A stretch of 64,000 bases of DNA from Vibrio sagamiensis NBRC 104589 (GTDB taxonomy: Bacteria > Pseudomonadota > Gammaproteobacteria > Enterobacterales > Vibrionaceae). Positions 30,116 through 38,928 of this stretch are shown one piece after another. The notes beneath the pieces were generated by a model, which saw nothing but the letters and a program-made list of their open reading frames with translations, searched no databases and was not told the origin of the DNA. The position numbers and the translations under genes were made by a program. How positions within the stretch are numbered: the first letter of the stretch is position 1; every line of letters starts with the position of its first letter. Location: the NCBI RefSeq assembly GCF_007990935.1, contig NZ_BJXJ01000001.1, forward strand, positions 223,308 through 287,307, in the 5' to 3' direction.

Positions 30116-30691
30116 ATGTACCAAGATCTGATTAGAAGCGAGCTAAACGAAGCAGCCGAGGTTCTGAATAAATTTCTAAGCGATGAAAGTAACATCGCAC
30201 AAATTGAAGAAGCAGCAAAACTGATTGCGAGCTCGTTCAAACAAGATGGCAAAGTATTATCTTGTGGAAATGGTGGCTCTCATTGCGATGCCATGCATTT
30301 TGCAGAGGAACTCACTGGACGTTATCGTGAGAATCGTCCGGGTTATGCAGGTATTGCGATTTCGGATCCGAGTCATTTGTCTTGTGTGAGCAACGATTTT
30401 GGCTATGACTATGTTTTTTCTCGTTATGTAGAAGCGGTAGGTCGCAAAGGCGATGTGTTATTCGGATTATCTACATCAGGCAACTCCAGCAATATCCTTA
30501 AGGCAATTGAAGCCGCACACGCTAAAGGAATGAAGACCATTGTACTTACCGGTAAAGATGGCGGTAAAATGGCTGGCCTCGCTGATATTGAGATTCGTGT
30601 TCCTCATTTTGGCTACGCTGACCGGATTCAAGAAATACATATTAAAATCATACACATCATTATCCAACTTATTGAAAAAGAGATGGAATGA
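30116..30691 (+). CDS. gmhA: Phosphoheptose isomerase
   Basis: Converts sedoheptulose 7-phosphate to D-glycero-D-manno-heptose 7-phosphate, the entry to ADP-heptose for the lipopolysaccharide inner core. The 191-residue SIS-domain protein contains [54 protein letters not shown] and the C-terminal helix with [16 protein letters not shown]. Length equals the E. coli protein within a residue or two. The neighbouring yafJ-type gene follows after 56 bases, as in E. coli. Confidence 0.95.
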   Translation: MYQDLIRSELNEAAEVLNKFLSDESNIAQIEEAAKLIASSFKQDGKVLSCGNGGSHCDAMHFAEELTGRYRENRPGYAGIAISDPSHLSCVSNDFGYDYVFSRYVEAVGRKGDVLFGLSTSGNSSNILKAIEAAHAKGMKTIVLTGKDGGKMAGLADIEIRVPHFGYADRIQEIHIKIIHIIIQLIEKEME

Positions 30692-30747
30692 TAAATATTT
30701 ACCTCTATGTTGACGATGATGTTTTTTAGTAAGGAGTTTCGTTAGCT

Positions 30748-31593
30748 ATGTGTGAGTTGCTTGGTATGAATGCTAATGTACCGACAGATATTTGTTTTAG
30801 TTTTACAGGGCTGATGCAACGTGGTGGACGTACGGGACCACATCGAGATGGATGGGGAATTACCTTTTATGAAGGTAAAGGATTTCGTACTTTTAAAGAT
30901 CCTAACCCTAGTTGTGATTCTATGGTGGCTCAGCTGGTGCAAAACTATCCTATAAAAAGCTGTGCAGTTGTGAGCCATATTCGCCAAGCAAATCGGGGAG
31001 GAGTATGCCTTGAAAATACTCACCCGTTTACTAGGGAGTTATGGGGGTGTTATTGGACTTTTGCACATAATGGACAATTGGTAGATTATAAAGACTTATC
31101 CACTGGCCGTCATCGTCCAGTAGGACAAACAGATAGCGAACAAGCTTTTTGTTGGTTGCTAAAAAAAATGGAAGACCAATTTCCAGAACCACCTCAGGAT
31201 ATGCAAGCTGTGTTTGTTTTTCTTGCACAGTGCTGCGATCTGTTACGAGAGAAAGGTGTTTTCAATATGTTACTCAGTAATGGTGAGTTTGTTATGACTT
31301 ACTGCACAAACCATTTGTATTGGATTACACGACGGGCACCTTTTGGCAAAGCATCGTTGCTTGATGAGGATGTAGCAATTAACTTCCAGGAAGAAACAAC
31401 GCCTGATGATATCGTTTCGGTTATCGCAACACAGCCATTAACTGGTGATGAAACCTGGCATAGGATGAAACCGGGTGAGTTTGGTCTGTTCCATTTCGGT
31501 AAGATGATTTTTAACAATGCTGCTGACTTGGTAAACGTACCATTTGCAGAACCTAAACCAGGAAACCAAGCTCCAGTTGAACCGTTAATATAA
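30748..31593 (+). CDS. yafJ: Class II glutamine amidotransferase-like protein YafJ
   Basis: The product is an N-terminal nucleophile hydrolase-fold protein of 281 residues. The nucleophile is Cys2 (MCELLGMNAN) once the initiator Met is removed, followed by the glutamine-binding GRTGPHRDGWGITFYEG, SHIRQANRGG and ENTHPF segments, then the TFAHNGQL motif. No synthase domain is attached, so it is a stand-alone amidase or glutaminase domain of unknown substrate. Adjacency to gmhA matches E. coli yafJ. Confidence 0.88.
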   Translation: MCELLGMNANVPTDICFSFTGLMQRGGRTGPHRDGWGITFYEGKGFRTFKDPNPSCDSMVAQLVQNYPIKSCAVVSHIRQANRGGVCLENTHPFTRELWGCYWTFAHNGQLVDYKDLSTGRHRPVGQTDSEQAFCWLLKKMEDQFPEPPQDMQAVFVFLAQCCDLLREKGVFNMLLSNGEFVMTYCTNHLYWITRRAPFGKASLLDEDVAINFQEETTPDDIVSVIATQPLTGDETWHRMKPGEFGLFHFGKMIFNNAADLVNVPFAEPKPGNQAPVEPLI

Positions 31594-31891
31594 AACTTTA
31601 TCCCTAAATAACCTTTATTAATTAAGGGTAATAAATAAGCGTCTGAGTTTAAAAGATAAATGAAGACGCTATAAAGTGATTTTTCTTATATTTCACCTGA
31701 AAATAAAATAATTGACTTAAATTATTTTTATTATTTATGGAATATCATTTAAGTATTTATGAGTTTAAGTGCGTAACTTATTCCTCTAACTTGTACTTTT
31801 TTGGCGAGTTAAAATGCAAAATAATAAATTTGAATTGCGGTAAAAATCGATACTGCTATAATTTTCAGAGTACTTTCTAGTGAGTTAAATA
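31594..31891. other. Non-coding stretch between yafJ and the AraC-type gene
   Basis: This AT-rich 298-base gap contains one weak hairpin, AGCGTCT (31638-31644) with AGACGCT (31664-31670), around a 19-base loop. TGATTTTTCTT follows it, so it may be the yafJ terminator. Nothing else recognisable was seen. Confidence 0.4.
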
Positions 31892-32773
31892 ATGGCAATA
31901 AGCAGTATCGAAGAAAAAATAAATAGAGTCTGTTACTTTATTGAAGATCAGCCATATGAGGACTTTTCACTACAAGATTTAAGCGACGTTGCCGAGTTAT
32001 CTAAATACCATTTTCAGCGTGTTTTTAAATCACTTGTTGGTGTTACACCGCATCGTTATATCTTACTGTCTCGCTTACGACGTGCTTCTTTTGAGTTACT
32101 TTACCGTCGTGACCTTAAAATTATTGATGTGGCTATGTCAGCAGGTTTTGAGAGCCCAGAAGCTTTCACTCGAGCTTTTACTCGTGTTTTTTCTCAGACC
32201 CCTAAAGCATTTCGAACTCAGCCTAATTGGTCAAAATGGGCCCGAGAGTTGGCTGTCAATATCCCAGCAAGAAAACTTCAATATAATGTCAATGTTTTTC
32301 AATATCCTGAAAGAAAATGTGCGGTTATTACCCATAGAGGTTTTTACTTCGAAGGCTTAAAAACCTTTGATAAACTTGTAAATTGGTTGATTGATAATAA
32401 TTATATCACCGAAGATAAATTGAAATCTCTTCCACTACTTGTCATCCCAAATGCTAATCCGCTAGAAGTCGAAGAGTCGGAATACACTTGTGAACACTGC
32501 ATTCCGTTTGAAGGTGACATTGCACCGAATGATGAAGGTATTTCTTCAGCAATGCTTCCTGGTGGTAGTTTTGCAGTACTAACCTACGTTGGTCCCAGAG
32601 AGCCTAATGGCATTTCATATGCAATACAGTATATTTTAAACGAGTGGATGCCGAACACGGAGTGGGAATGGACTGGTCAGCCTTCTATATTTGTGTTTGA
32701 TAATTCACCTTTACTCTTTCCTGATACCGAGTTGATTAGTCAAATCTGTTTGCCTATTCAACCCAAAAGTTAA
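31892..32773 (+). CDS. AraC-family regulator with GyrI-like effector domain
   Basis: The 293-residue protein has its DNA-binding domain at the N-terminus. It comprises two helix-turn-helix motifs (about residues 8-105) with LQDLSDVAELSKYHFQRVFK and the second-motif IIDVAMSAGFESPEAFTRAF. The C-terminal 160 residues (RKCAVITHRGFYFEGL through to SQICLPI) have the GyrI/BmrR-like small-molecule binding layout seen in SoxS/Rob-type regulators with effector domains. The ligand and targets are unknown. The decayed frame 40 bases downstream may be a former partner gene. Confidence 0.85.
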   Translation: MAISSIEEKINRVCYFIEDQPYEDFSLQDLSDVAELSKYHFQRVFKSLVGVTPHRYILLSRLRRASFELLYRRDLKIIDVAMSAGFESPEAFTRAFTRVFSQTPKAFRTQPNWSKWARELAVNIPARKLQYNVNVFQYPERKCAVITHRGFYFEGLKTFDKLVNWLIDNNYITEDKLKSLPLLVIPNANPLEVEESEYTCEHCIPFEGDIAPNDEGISSAMLPGGSFAVLTYVGPREPNGISYAIQYILNEWMPNTEWEWTGQPSIFVFDNSPLLFPDTELISQICLPIQPKS

Positions 32774-32813
32774 CGATCAAACACCATTATTACTCATTCA
32801 AGGAAGTACTCTA

Positions 32814-32931
32814 ATGAAGTTTATCCTAAAGTCGCTGATAGGCGTAGTCTGAGCCTTTGTGTTATATTGCAGCTAGTATGTTTATCTTGGATCTTAAACC
32901 CGCTAAGTTAATAGGTAGAGCTTTACTCTAA
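32814..32931 (+). pseudogene. Decayed gene start (signal or membrane segment with in-frame stops)
   Basis: An AAGGAAG ribosome site (32800-32806) precedes an ATG at 32814. The frame reads MKFILKSLIGVV, then a stop, then AFVLYCS, a stop, and YVYLGS before another stop. Ignoring stops, it looks like the N-terminal hydrophobic segment of an exported or membrane protein. A further 17-codon frame from an ATG at 32878 continues in a different phase. The good start signal in front of a broken frame suggests decay rather than chance, but no intact homologue could be named. Confidence 0.35.
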
Positions 32932-34077
32932 AAACAAAGGATTATCTTTTAACCATTCAGACTGAGTAGAAAAGCATAGGAGCTTCCACGTAGCAGCATC
33001 GGAACAATATAAAATGGCAATGTTATCTACATTTCGTCCTGATTCCGGTTGGTGACTAGGTGCGTTTAGTGGTTGGTGGCTAATATATGAGGTGCTTTGG
33101 CCTAAATTAAGTTGCTTATAATTTTGAACCCAACTAGTAAGTAGAGCTACTGTTTTTTCACCTTTAGGCTGATCAATAAAATTAATCCAGTTTTCATGAT
33201 TTTCAGGCCCTTTTTTATACTTTTCAATGGCCATACGTATATTTTGACTTTTTAAATCTTTTCCGGATATGAATACAAGGAAAGAAGTATAGTTTCCTAC
33301 ATCTGCTTTACTTAGATATTCGAGATGAGGTCTAGCATTAACAAGATAAATAGAGTAGTAATTATTTACAGAGTTAAAGTACATTGAAGAAATAACATCA
33401 TGGGTTGAAATCCAGCTATTTTTTAGTGAAGAGTTGATTTCGTTTTTAACTCTTTTAACCAAATCTAAATTTATAGTTTTAATGAATGTTTTCTTGTTTT
33501 TTTCATTTGTATTTTCTTGGCTTTCTAACAGCATTCTAGAGAACTTTGTGTTTCTTTCAAAATTTAATTTATTTATATCTTCATTAAAGCTTAACATATT
33601 AATAATATTATAATAGCTCTCACCATCGCCCATAACATGACTCATAGAAAATATAATAGCGAATTCGTTATTAGGAATATCTTGAACTAGACTGAACTTT
33701 ATTAATGGCGTGTTTCGCTCAATACATTCTTGAATCGGAGAAACATAAAGTTTATCAATAACTTCTTGGTTTAGGCCTTTTTCTATTATATTAATAAGAT
33801 TTAAAATACTCTTTTCGCCACTGATGAGTCTTTCGATATCAAACACTTCGAAATATGTAAGAAAAGAATCGATAGTTTCTGGAGTAATGAAAACAAGCTC
33901 GCCTTCTTCTCCATTAATCAATCTAGCTCCAATCCATGGATTTAGATTGATTATTTTCAATATTCTTTGTTCTAACTGTTCGATTGGAGCTGAACCTTTA
34001 AATACTGAAATGGTGCTAATGATGCCTTCATTTACAGAACTCTCAATTTCATTGTTTAATAATTTGTATATCGGCAT
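32923..34077 (-). CDS. HxxxDG-type CoA-dependent acyltransferase (condensation/CAT-like fold)
   Basis: The 384-residue product carries the catalytic motif HVMGDG at residues 147-152 in the context IIFSMSHVMGDGESYYNII. That context identifies the chloramphenicol acetyltransferase/condensation-domain/BAHD-like superfamily. The upstream segment NTPLIKFSLVQ also fits. No carrier-protein or adenylation domain is attached. The gene is strikingly AT-rich with many Asn, Ile and Lys codons compared with its neighbours, suggesting horizontal acquisition. An AAGGAG site lies seven bases before the ATG. It is orphaned between an AraC regulator and purN; donor and acceptor are unknown. Confidence 0.7.
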   Translation of the reverse strand: MPIYKLLNNEIESSVNEGIISTISVFKGSAPIEQLEQRILKIINLNPWIGARLINGEEGELVFITPETIDSFLTYFEVFDIERLISGEKSILNLINIIEKGLNQEVIDKLYVSPIQECIERNTPLIKFSLVQDIPNNEFAIIFSMSHVMGDGESYYNIINMLSFNEDINKLNFERNTKFSRMLLESQENTNEKNKKTFIKTINLDLVKRVKNEINSSLKNSWISTHDVISSMYFNSVNNYYSIYLVNARPHLEYLSKADVGNYTSFLVFISGKDLKSQNIRMAIEKYKKGPENHENWINFIDQPKGEKTVALLTSWVQNYKQLNLGQSTSYISHQPLNAPSHQPESGRNVDNIAILYCSDAATWKLLCFSTQSEWLKDNPLFLE

Positions 34078-34262
34078 TATTGTTCTCCTTGATATTTTAA
34101 TAGCATTATAAGATGAAAGTAAAAGTGTTCCTAATTTGTATGATATTATAAGGTCTCAATAACGCTAAGAGTGAGCTAGAAGAGCTTTGATAATGTGGAT
34201 GTGCTATAAAAGAATATCAAGTTTGAAGGAACTTAGATGATTTGAAGCTCAAAAGTTGATAA

Positions 34263-34294
34263 ATCTAGGCGAGCCATGTGCCCCGCCTTTAGAT
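34263..34294 (-). terminator. Hairpin downstream of purN
   Basis: ATCTA/TAGAT outer and GGCG/CGCC inner arms form an imperfect hairpin with a CATGT loop. Only a loose T tract follows on the minus strand, so termination of purN is plausible but weakly supported. Confidence 0.45.
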
Positions 34295-34325
34295 TCGGAT
34301 GTGTCGTTTAAGGCGTCAAGAGTAA

Positions 34326-34967
34326 TTATATCTCGGCAGCATAGCCGTGAATACCGAGCTCGGTATCATCTAGCCAAGCTTTACCGTCTTTCATTTGCAG
34401 TCGTTCATCGACTAACCATTTAACCACAAGAGGGTAGATTTGATGTTCTTGTGTCTGAACGCGTGCGCTTAAGGAAGCAATATCATCGTCAGCAAAAATA
34501 GGCACTTTCGCTTGAAGAATGACAGGGCCACCATCGAGCTCTTCCGTTACAAAATGTACACTGACGCCATGTTCTTTGTCTTGTGCATCCATGGCTCGTT
34601 GATGGGTATTGAGTCCGGGATACTTTGGTAATAAAGAGGGGTGAATATTGATCATTTTACCCGAATAATGCGCAACAAATGACTGGCTTAGGATTCGCAT
34701 ATAGCCAGCTAAGACAACCACATCGGGTTGATAAGAGTCAATTTGCTCCATCAGTTCGGTATCAAAGTCTTCACGAGCGTTAAACTGTCTAGGATCAATA
34801 AAGTGGCTATCTGCGCCAGATTGTTTTGCTCTTTCAAGTCCGTATGCGTCAGACTTATTGGAGAAAACGGCGGAGACTTGGGCATTTGGTATAGAGCTTT
34901 GACAAGCGTCTAAAATGGCTTGCAAGTTACTACCACTACCAGAAATAAGGACGACAATTTTTTTCAT
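34326..34967 (-). CDS. purN: Phosphoribosylglycinamide formyltransferase
   Basis: Third step of purine synthesis, formylating GAR with 10-formyltetrahydrofolate. The 213-residue product starts MKKIVVLISGSGSNLQAILDAC. It contains LAGYMRILS and the catalytic NIHPSLLPKYPGLNTHQRA (Asn, His) and has the distal Asp in FVTEELDGGP. Length equals E. coli PurN plus one. purM lies upstream on the same strand, but 194 bases and a terminator separate them, unlike the tight purMN pair of E. coli. Confidence 0.96.
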   Translation of the reverse strand: MKKIVVLISGSGSNLQAILDACQSSIPNAQVSAVFSNKSDAYGLERAKQSGADSHFIDPRQFNAREDFDTELMEQIDSYQPDVVVLAGYMRILSQSFVAHYSGKMINIHPSLLPKYPGLNTHQRAMDAQDKEHGVSVHFVTEELDGGPVILQAKVPIFADDDIASLSARVQTQEHQIYPLVVKWLVDERLQMKDGKAWLDDTELGIHGYAAEI

Positions 34968-35128
34968 GATGTTGAGTCTGCGGGTTATTATAATTTGTGT
35001 GAATTCATGATTAAAGATGACGATGGATAGAGTAGGAGTTATTCCAGCGCAAAAGTTGAAAAGTGGTTATCCTCAACGATTTTTTGGTATATCTCTAACA
35101 ACCAATGATTGACTTAAGCTGATGAAAA

Positions 35129-35149
35129 AAGCCCTCATAGAGAGGGCTT
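35129..35149 (-). terminator. Terminator after purM
   Basis: AAGCCCTC (35129-35136) pairs with GAGGGCTT (35142-35149). On the minus strand six T follow the stem. It lies 13 bases beyond the purM stop and isolates purM from purN. Confidence 0.85.
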
Positions 35150-35161
35150 CTCAAACGAGTA

Positions 35162-36202
35162 TTACTGGATCTCAACTTGATCTTCATCTGCTCGTGCGTT
35201 GGCAACTTCACCAATTACCCATGCATTTTCGCCTTCTTCTTGAAGCAGAGCAACTGCAGTATCAGCTTGTTCTTTAGGTAGGGCAACGATCAGGCCAACG
35301 CCACAGTTGAATGTACGATACATTTCATGCGTGGTCACATTGCCTTTCTCTTGTAGCCATTTGAAGATGATTGGCCATTCCCAGCTGTTACCATTGATGA
35401 CGGCTTTGGTTCCCTCAGGTAGAACACGTGGAATATTTTCCCAGAATCCGCCACCAGTGATATGAGAAATCGCATGGATATCATGCTGTTCAATCATTTT
35501 TAGAGCAGATTTGATGTAAATTTTAGTTGGTTCTAGCAAGTGCTCACCAATGGTTCGCCCTGCAAGCTCTTCATTTTTATTTGCTCCAGAGACTTCGAGA
35601 ATCTTACGGATCAGTGAATAACCGTTAGAGTGCGGGCCACTTGAACCTACGGCAATCAGAGCGTCGCCCGCCGATACTTTGGTTCCGTCGATGATGCTTT
35701 CTTTTTCTACAACACCTACACAGAATCCTGCGACATCATAATCTTCGCCCTCATACATACCTGGCATTTCAGCCGTCTCTCCACCGATAAGTGCACAGCC
35801 AGCTTGAACACAACCATCCGCGATACCCGAAACCACATCCGCAGCGGTGTCTACGTCTAATTTACCCGTAGCGTAGTAGTCGAGGAAGAATAAAGGCTCT
35901 GCACCTTGCACGATAAGATCATTGACGCACATGGCTACTAGATCAACACCGATCGTGTCGTGTTTGTTCATATCCAGCGCTAGGCGCAGTTTGGTACCGA
36001 CCCCATCTGTACCTGATACCAAAACGGGTTGTTTGTATTTAGTCGGTAATTCACACAGGGCACCAAAGCCACCGATCCCACCCATGACTTCTGGACGACG
36101 CGTGCGTTTGACAGCACCTTTAATACGGTCGACAAGTGCATTGCCTGCATCAATGTCAACACCAGCATCTTTATAGCTAAGAGAAGAGTTATTACCACTC
36201 AC
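35162..36202 (-). CDS. purM: Phosphoribosylformylglycinamidine cyclo-ligase (AIR synthetase)
   Basis: Fifth step of purine synthesis, closing FGAM to AIR with ATP. The 346-residue product contains [52 protein letters not shown] residues, [11 protein letters not shown] and [15 protein letters not shown]. Length matches E. coli PurM (345). A PurR operator overlaps the candidate -35 element upstream, so expression is expected to be repressed by purines. It is divergent from upp. Confidence 0.97.
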   Translation of the reverse strand: MSGNNSSLSYKDAGVDIDAGNALVDRIKGAVKRTRRPEVMGGIGGFGALCELPTKYKQPVLVSGTDGVGTKLRLALDMNKHDTIGVDLVAMCVNDLIVQGAEPLFFLDYYATGKLDVDTAADVVSGIADGCVQAGCALIGGETAEMPGMYEGEDYDVAGFCVGVVEKESIIDGTKVSAGDALIAVGSSGPHSNGYSLIRKILEVSGANKNEELAGRTIGEHLLEPTKIYIKSALKMIEQHDIHAISHITGGGFWENIPRVLPEGTKAVINGNSWEWPIIFKWLQEKGNVTTHEMYRTFNCGVGLIVALPKEQADTAVALLQEEGENAWVIGEVANARADEDQVEIQ

Positions 36203-36245
36203 TGGGAAGTCCTCGATTTGTAATGTTGGATATGAAATCGGCGCT

Positions 36246-36285
36246 ATTCTAACAGTGCTTAAATGTATATAGCAAACGTTTGCGT
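36246..36285 (-). promoter_or_regulatory. PurR operator overlapping the purM promoter
   Basis: The sequence at 36270-36285 is TAGCAAACGTTTGCGT, matching 14 of 16 positions of the symmetrical PurR consensus ACGCAAACGTTTGCGT. On the minus strand a -10-like TAGAAT lies at 36251-36246, and a -35-like TTGCTA at 36275-36270 falls inside the operator. Binding would therefore block the purM promoter. The divergent upp promoter (TATAAT at 36334-36339) is more than 45 bases away and less likely to be directly occluded. Confidence 0.8.
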
Positions 36286-36382
36286 TGGTTTTTTTCTTTT
36301 GCTGTGTCTCATGATATTAATTAGGAAATCATGTATAATCTGAAGGTTTATTTAAATATTGCCAACTAAGCCGGAGATGGAA

Positions 36383-37009
36383 ATGAAAGTTGTTGAAGTG
36401 AAACACCCTCTAGTAAAACACAAAATTGGTCTAATGCGAGAAGGTGATATCAGCACAAAACGTTTTCGTGAGTTAGCGACAGAAGTCGGTAGCCTACTTA
36501 CTTACGAAGCAACTGCGGACTTTGAAACGGAAAAAGTAACCATTGAAGGTTGGAATGGTCCTGTAGAAGTAGATCAAATTAAGGGTAAAAAAGTTACTGT
36601 AGTACCAATTTTGCGTGCAGGTCTAGGTATGATGGATGGCGTGCTTGAGCATATGCCAAGCGCACGTATCAGTGTTGTAGGTATCTACCGTGACGAAGAG
36701 ACTCTTGAGCCAGTGCCATACTTTAATAAGCTTGCATCAAATATCGATGAGCGCATTGCTCTTGTCGTCGATCCAATGCTAGCGACGGGAGGCTCAATGA
36801 TTGCTACCATTGATTTGTTAAAAGAGAAAGGGTGCCAAGCAATCAAAGTACTGGTTCTTGTTGCTGCGCCAGAAGGCCTTGAAGCACTTAAAAAAAACCA
36901 TCCGGATGTTGAGGTTTACACGGCAGCGATTGACGACAGACTTAACGACAAAGGTTACATCGTTCCTGGTCTTGGTGATGCGGGTGATAAGATCTTCGGT
37001 ACTCTATAA
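36383..37009 (+). CDS. upp: Uracil phosphoribosyltransferase
   Basis: Salvages uracil to UMP with PRPP. The 208-residue product is very close to E. coli Upp: [38 protein letters not shown], the PRPP loop [19 protein letters not shown], and the C-terminal [16 protein letters not shown]. The ATG at 36383 lies six bases after GGAG (36373-36376) and matches the family start; a TTG at 36359 is less likely. A TATAAT is at 36334-36339. The uracil transporter uraA lies beyond, convergent rather than in an operon. Confidence 0.97.
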   Translation: MKVVEVKHPLVKHKIGLMREGDISTKRFRELATEVGSLLTYEATADFETEKVTIEGWNGPVEVDQIKGKKVTVVPILRAGLGMMDGVLEHMPSARISVVGIYRDEETLEPVPYFNKLASNIDERIALVVDPMLATGGSMIATIDLLKEKGCQAIKVLVLVAAPEGLEALKKNHPDVEVYTAAIDDRLNDKGYIVPGLGDAGDKIFGTL

Positions 37010-37037
37010 CTTTTTATTACTCTAATAACTAAGCAAG

Positions 37038-37082
37038 TTGACCAAATCGTTGACACTTTCGGGTTAATTCAGGTTTGGTCAA
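37038..37082 (+). promoter_or_regulatory. Long-range hairpin in the upp 3' region
   Basis: TTGACCAAA (37038-37046) is perfectly complementary to TTTGGTCAA (37074-37082). The ACCAA arm could instead pair with the TTGGT of the terminator 60 bases on, so the two structures may compete. Function is not evident. Confidence 0.4.
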
Positions 37083-37109
37083 ATCCACTTTAATTACAGA
37101 GAATAAATA

Positions 37110-37139
37110 GGCTTGGTGGGAAATGACCAAGCCTTTTTT
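37110..37139 (+). terminator. Intrinsic terminator after upp
   Basis: GGCTTGGT (37110-37117) pairs with ACCAAGCC (37126-37133), eight perfect pairs, followed by six T. Confidence 0.9.
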
Positions 37140-37249
37140 GTTGTTTTTGTGAAAAGGTGGCTCTGTGGGGATCTTACTTTTACGAGGGGAGTACTTGACT
37201 CAAAAAGTACTTCACGCAAGGAGACACTTCGTATCTGAGCCTTTCAGAA

Positions 37250-38491
37250 TTACTCTTCCATTTGAGCATTATCGACGACGTGGTTTTCGCCTAAGTCATG
37301 TGGTAACACGATATTAAGCAGAATCGCGACAATGCCACATAAGCTAACACCTTGTAGGCTGAATTCACCAATACCAAATGCCATCCCACCGATACCGAAG
37401 ACAAGAGTAACGGCGACAATCACGAGGTTGCGTGATTTATGTAGGTCAACGTTATTTTTAATCAGAGTATTGAGACCAACAGTGGCAATTGAGCCAAACA
37501 ATAAGATCATAATTCCGCCCATTACAGGAACAGGGATGGTCTGCAGTATCGCACCAAGTTTACCAACAAGAGCCAGAACAATCGCAGTGATAGCTGCCCA
37601 TGTCATGATGACAGGGTTAAATGCTTTGGTCAGCATAACTGCTCCAGTCACTTCGCTATAGGTTGTATTGGGTGGCGCGCCCAGCATCGATGCTGCCATT
37701 GTCGCCAGTCCGTCGCCTGCAATGGTACGGTGTAGGCCTGGCTTCTTGAGATAGTCCTTACCTGTTACATGAGATATTGCTAGCATATCACCGACGTGTT
37801 CAACTGCAGGTGCGATCGCAACAGGAATCATAAATAGGATGGCATTAATATTAAATTCTGGCGTAGTGAAGTTCGGTAAAGCAAACCAAGCGGCTTCAGT
37901 GACAGGGGTAAAGTCAACCACTCCATAAAATAGGGAAGTCACATAACCCGCAAGAATGCCGCCAACAATAGGCACTAATTTAAGGAAGCCTTTCGCGAAG
38001 ACACTCAGTGTTACAGTCGTGATCAGCGATACAGCAGAAATAACCATCGCTGCGTCACCATTGATCAATTGCGCCGTACCATCGCCTGTTTTACCAATCG
38101 CCATATTAACAGCAGTAGGAGCGAGGCCAAGTCCGATTACCATAATCACTGGACCGACAACAACAGGTGGCAAAAGCTTATGGATAAAACCGACGCCACG
38201 CACTTTGATGATGCAACCCAAGATGATGTAGACAAAGCCAGCTGCCATCAGTCCACCCATGGTGGCACCAATACCCCAAGTTTGAATTCCGAACATAATC
38301 GGGGCAATAAACGCAAAAGAAGAAGCAAGAAAAATGGGAACGGAGCGTTTAGTGAGGAGTTGGAAGAGGAGTGTGCCAAGACCGGCACCAAAAAGGGCAA
38401 CGTTTGGGTCAAGACCGGTCAAAAGGGGAACCAGTACAAGCGCACCAAAAGCAACAAAGAGCATTTGAGCGCCTTGTAATGCATTTTTCAT
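37250..38491 (-). CDS. uraA: Uracil/xanthine permease (NCS2 family)
   Basis: Proton-coupled nucleobase importer of the inner membrane. The 413-residue protein has about 14 membrane segments. It shows NCS2 landmarks including SSFAFIAPIM, the substrate-site region IAPAVEHVGDMLAISHVTGKD (split here at residues 232-252) with its Glu, and GAPPNTTYSEVTGAV. In context with upp it most likely carries uracil. Its upstream region holds a perfect 12-base palindrome at 38553-38564. Confidence 0.92.
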   Translation of the reverse strand: MKNALQGAQMLFVAFGALVLVPLLTGLDPNVALFGAGLGTLLFQLLTKRSVPIFLASSFAFIAPIMFGIQTWGIGATMGGLMAAGFVYIILGCIIKVRGVGFIHKLLPPVVVGPVIMVIGLGLAPTAVNMAIGKTGDGTAQLINGDAAMVISAVSLITTVTLSVFAKGFLKLVPIVGGILAGYVTSLFYGVVDFTPVTEAAWFALPNFTTPEFNINAILFMIPVAIAPAVEHVGDMLAISHVTGKDYLKKPGLHRTIAGDGLATMAASMLGAPPNTTYSEVTGAVMLTKAFNPVIMTWAAITAIVLALVGKLGAILQTIPVPVMGGIMILLFGSIATVGLNTLIKNNVDLHKSRNLVIVAVTLVFGIGGMAFGIGEFSLQGVSLCGIVAILLNIVLPHDLGENHVVDNAQMEE

Positions 38492-38928
38492 AATAAATTA
38501 CCAAGTTGAAGATAAGCAGGAAAATCCGGCGAATATTATCGATGTTAATCAGCGATTGCAATCGATACTCTGACAGCATTCGGCTCATACAAAAGCTTAA
38601 TTTCTGTGTTACGATTAAGTTGATTTTAGTATCAATAATTTAGAGTGTTTAAAAACCTATTCATTTTTTGAGTATTTGACTTGGGGGTTGCTGCTCTTTT
38701 TTGGGTTGAATTTTGTTTTAGTTGATATCCAAGTGAACTTGGTCGGAATCAAGCATTTTGATGGCACTTAGGTGTTATGCAGATCCTCTTGCTGGACCAC
38801 CGAACTTAAACGCATTCATACTAACTCCTAATTCTGTTTGTGGATTGTGGTATCTGACCTCTCCTTGCTTGTACTCAAGCAGATAGGTGCTTATCATGAA
38901 GTATCTTGTTTTAAGGGTCATAAAAACT
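38492..38928. other. Control region between uraA and the DUF2066 gene
   Basis: Contains a perfect palindrome CGATTGCAATCG (38553-38564), 62 bases upstream of uraA and a possible operator, and a degenerate copy of the palindromic intergenic repeat at 38724-38779. No gene was recognised. Confidence 0.5.
38724..38779. repeat. Degenerate copy of the palindromic intergenic repeat
   Basis: GATATCCAAGTGAACTTGG at the left and ATCAAGCATTTTGATGGCAC followed by TTAGGTGTTAT at the right correspond to the outer parts of the copy at 60711-60792. The central segment is shortened. Confidence 0.6.

Noticed and set aside
38553..38564. Second PurR operator
   Set aside because: The palindrome CGATTGCAATCG does not carry the GCAAACGTTTGC core, so PurR is not supported.
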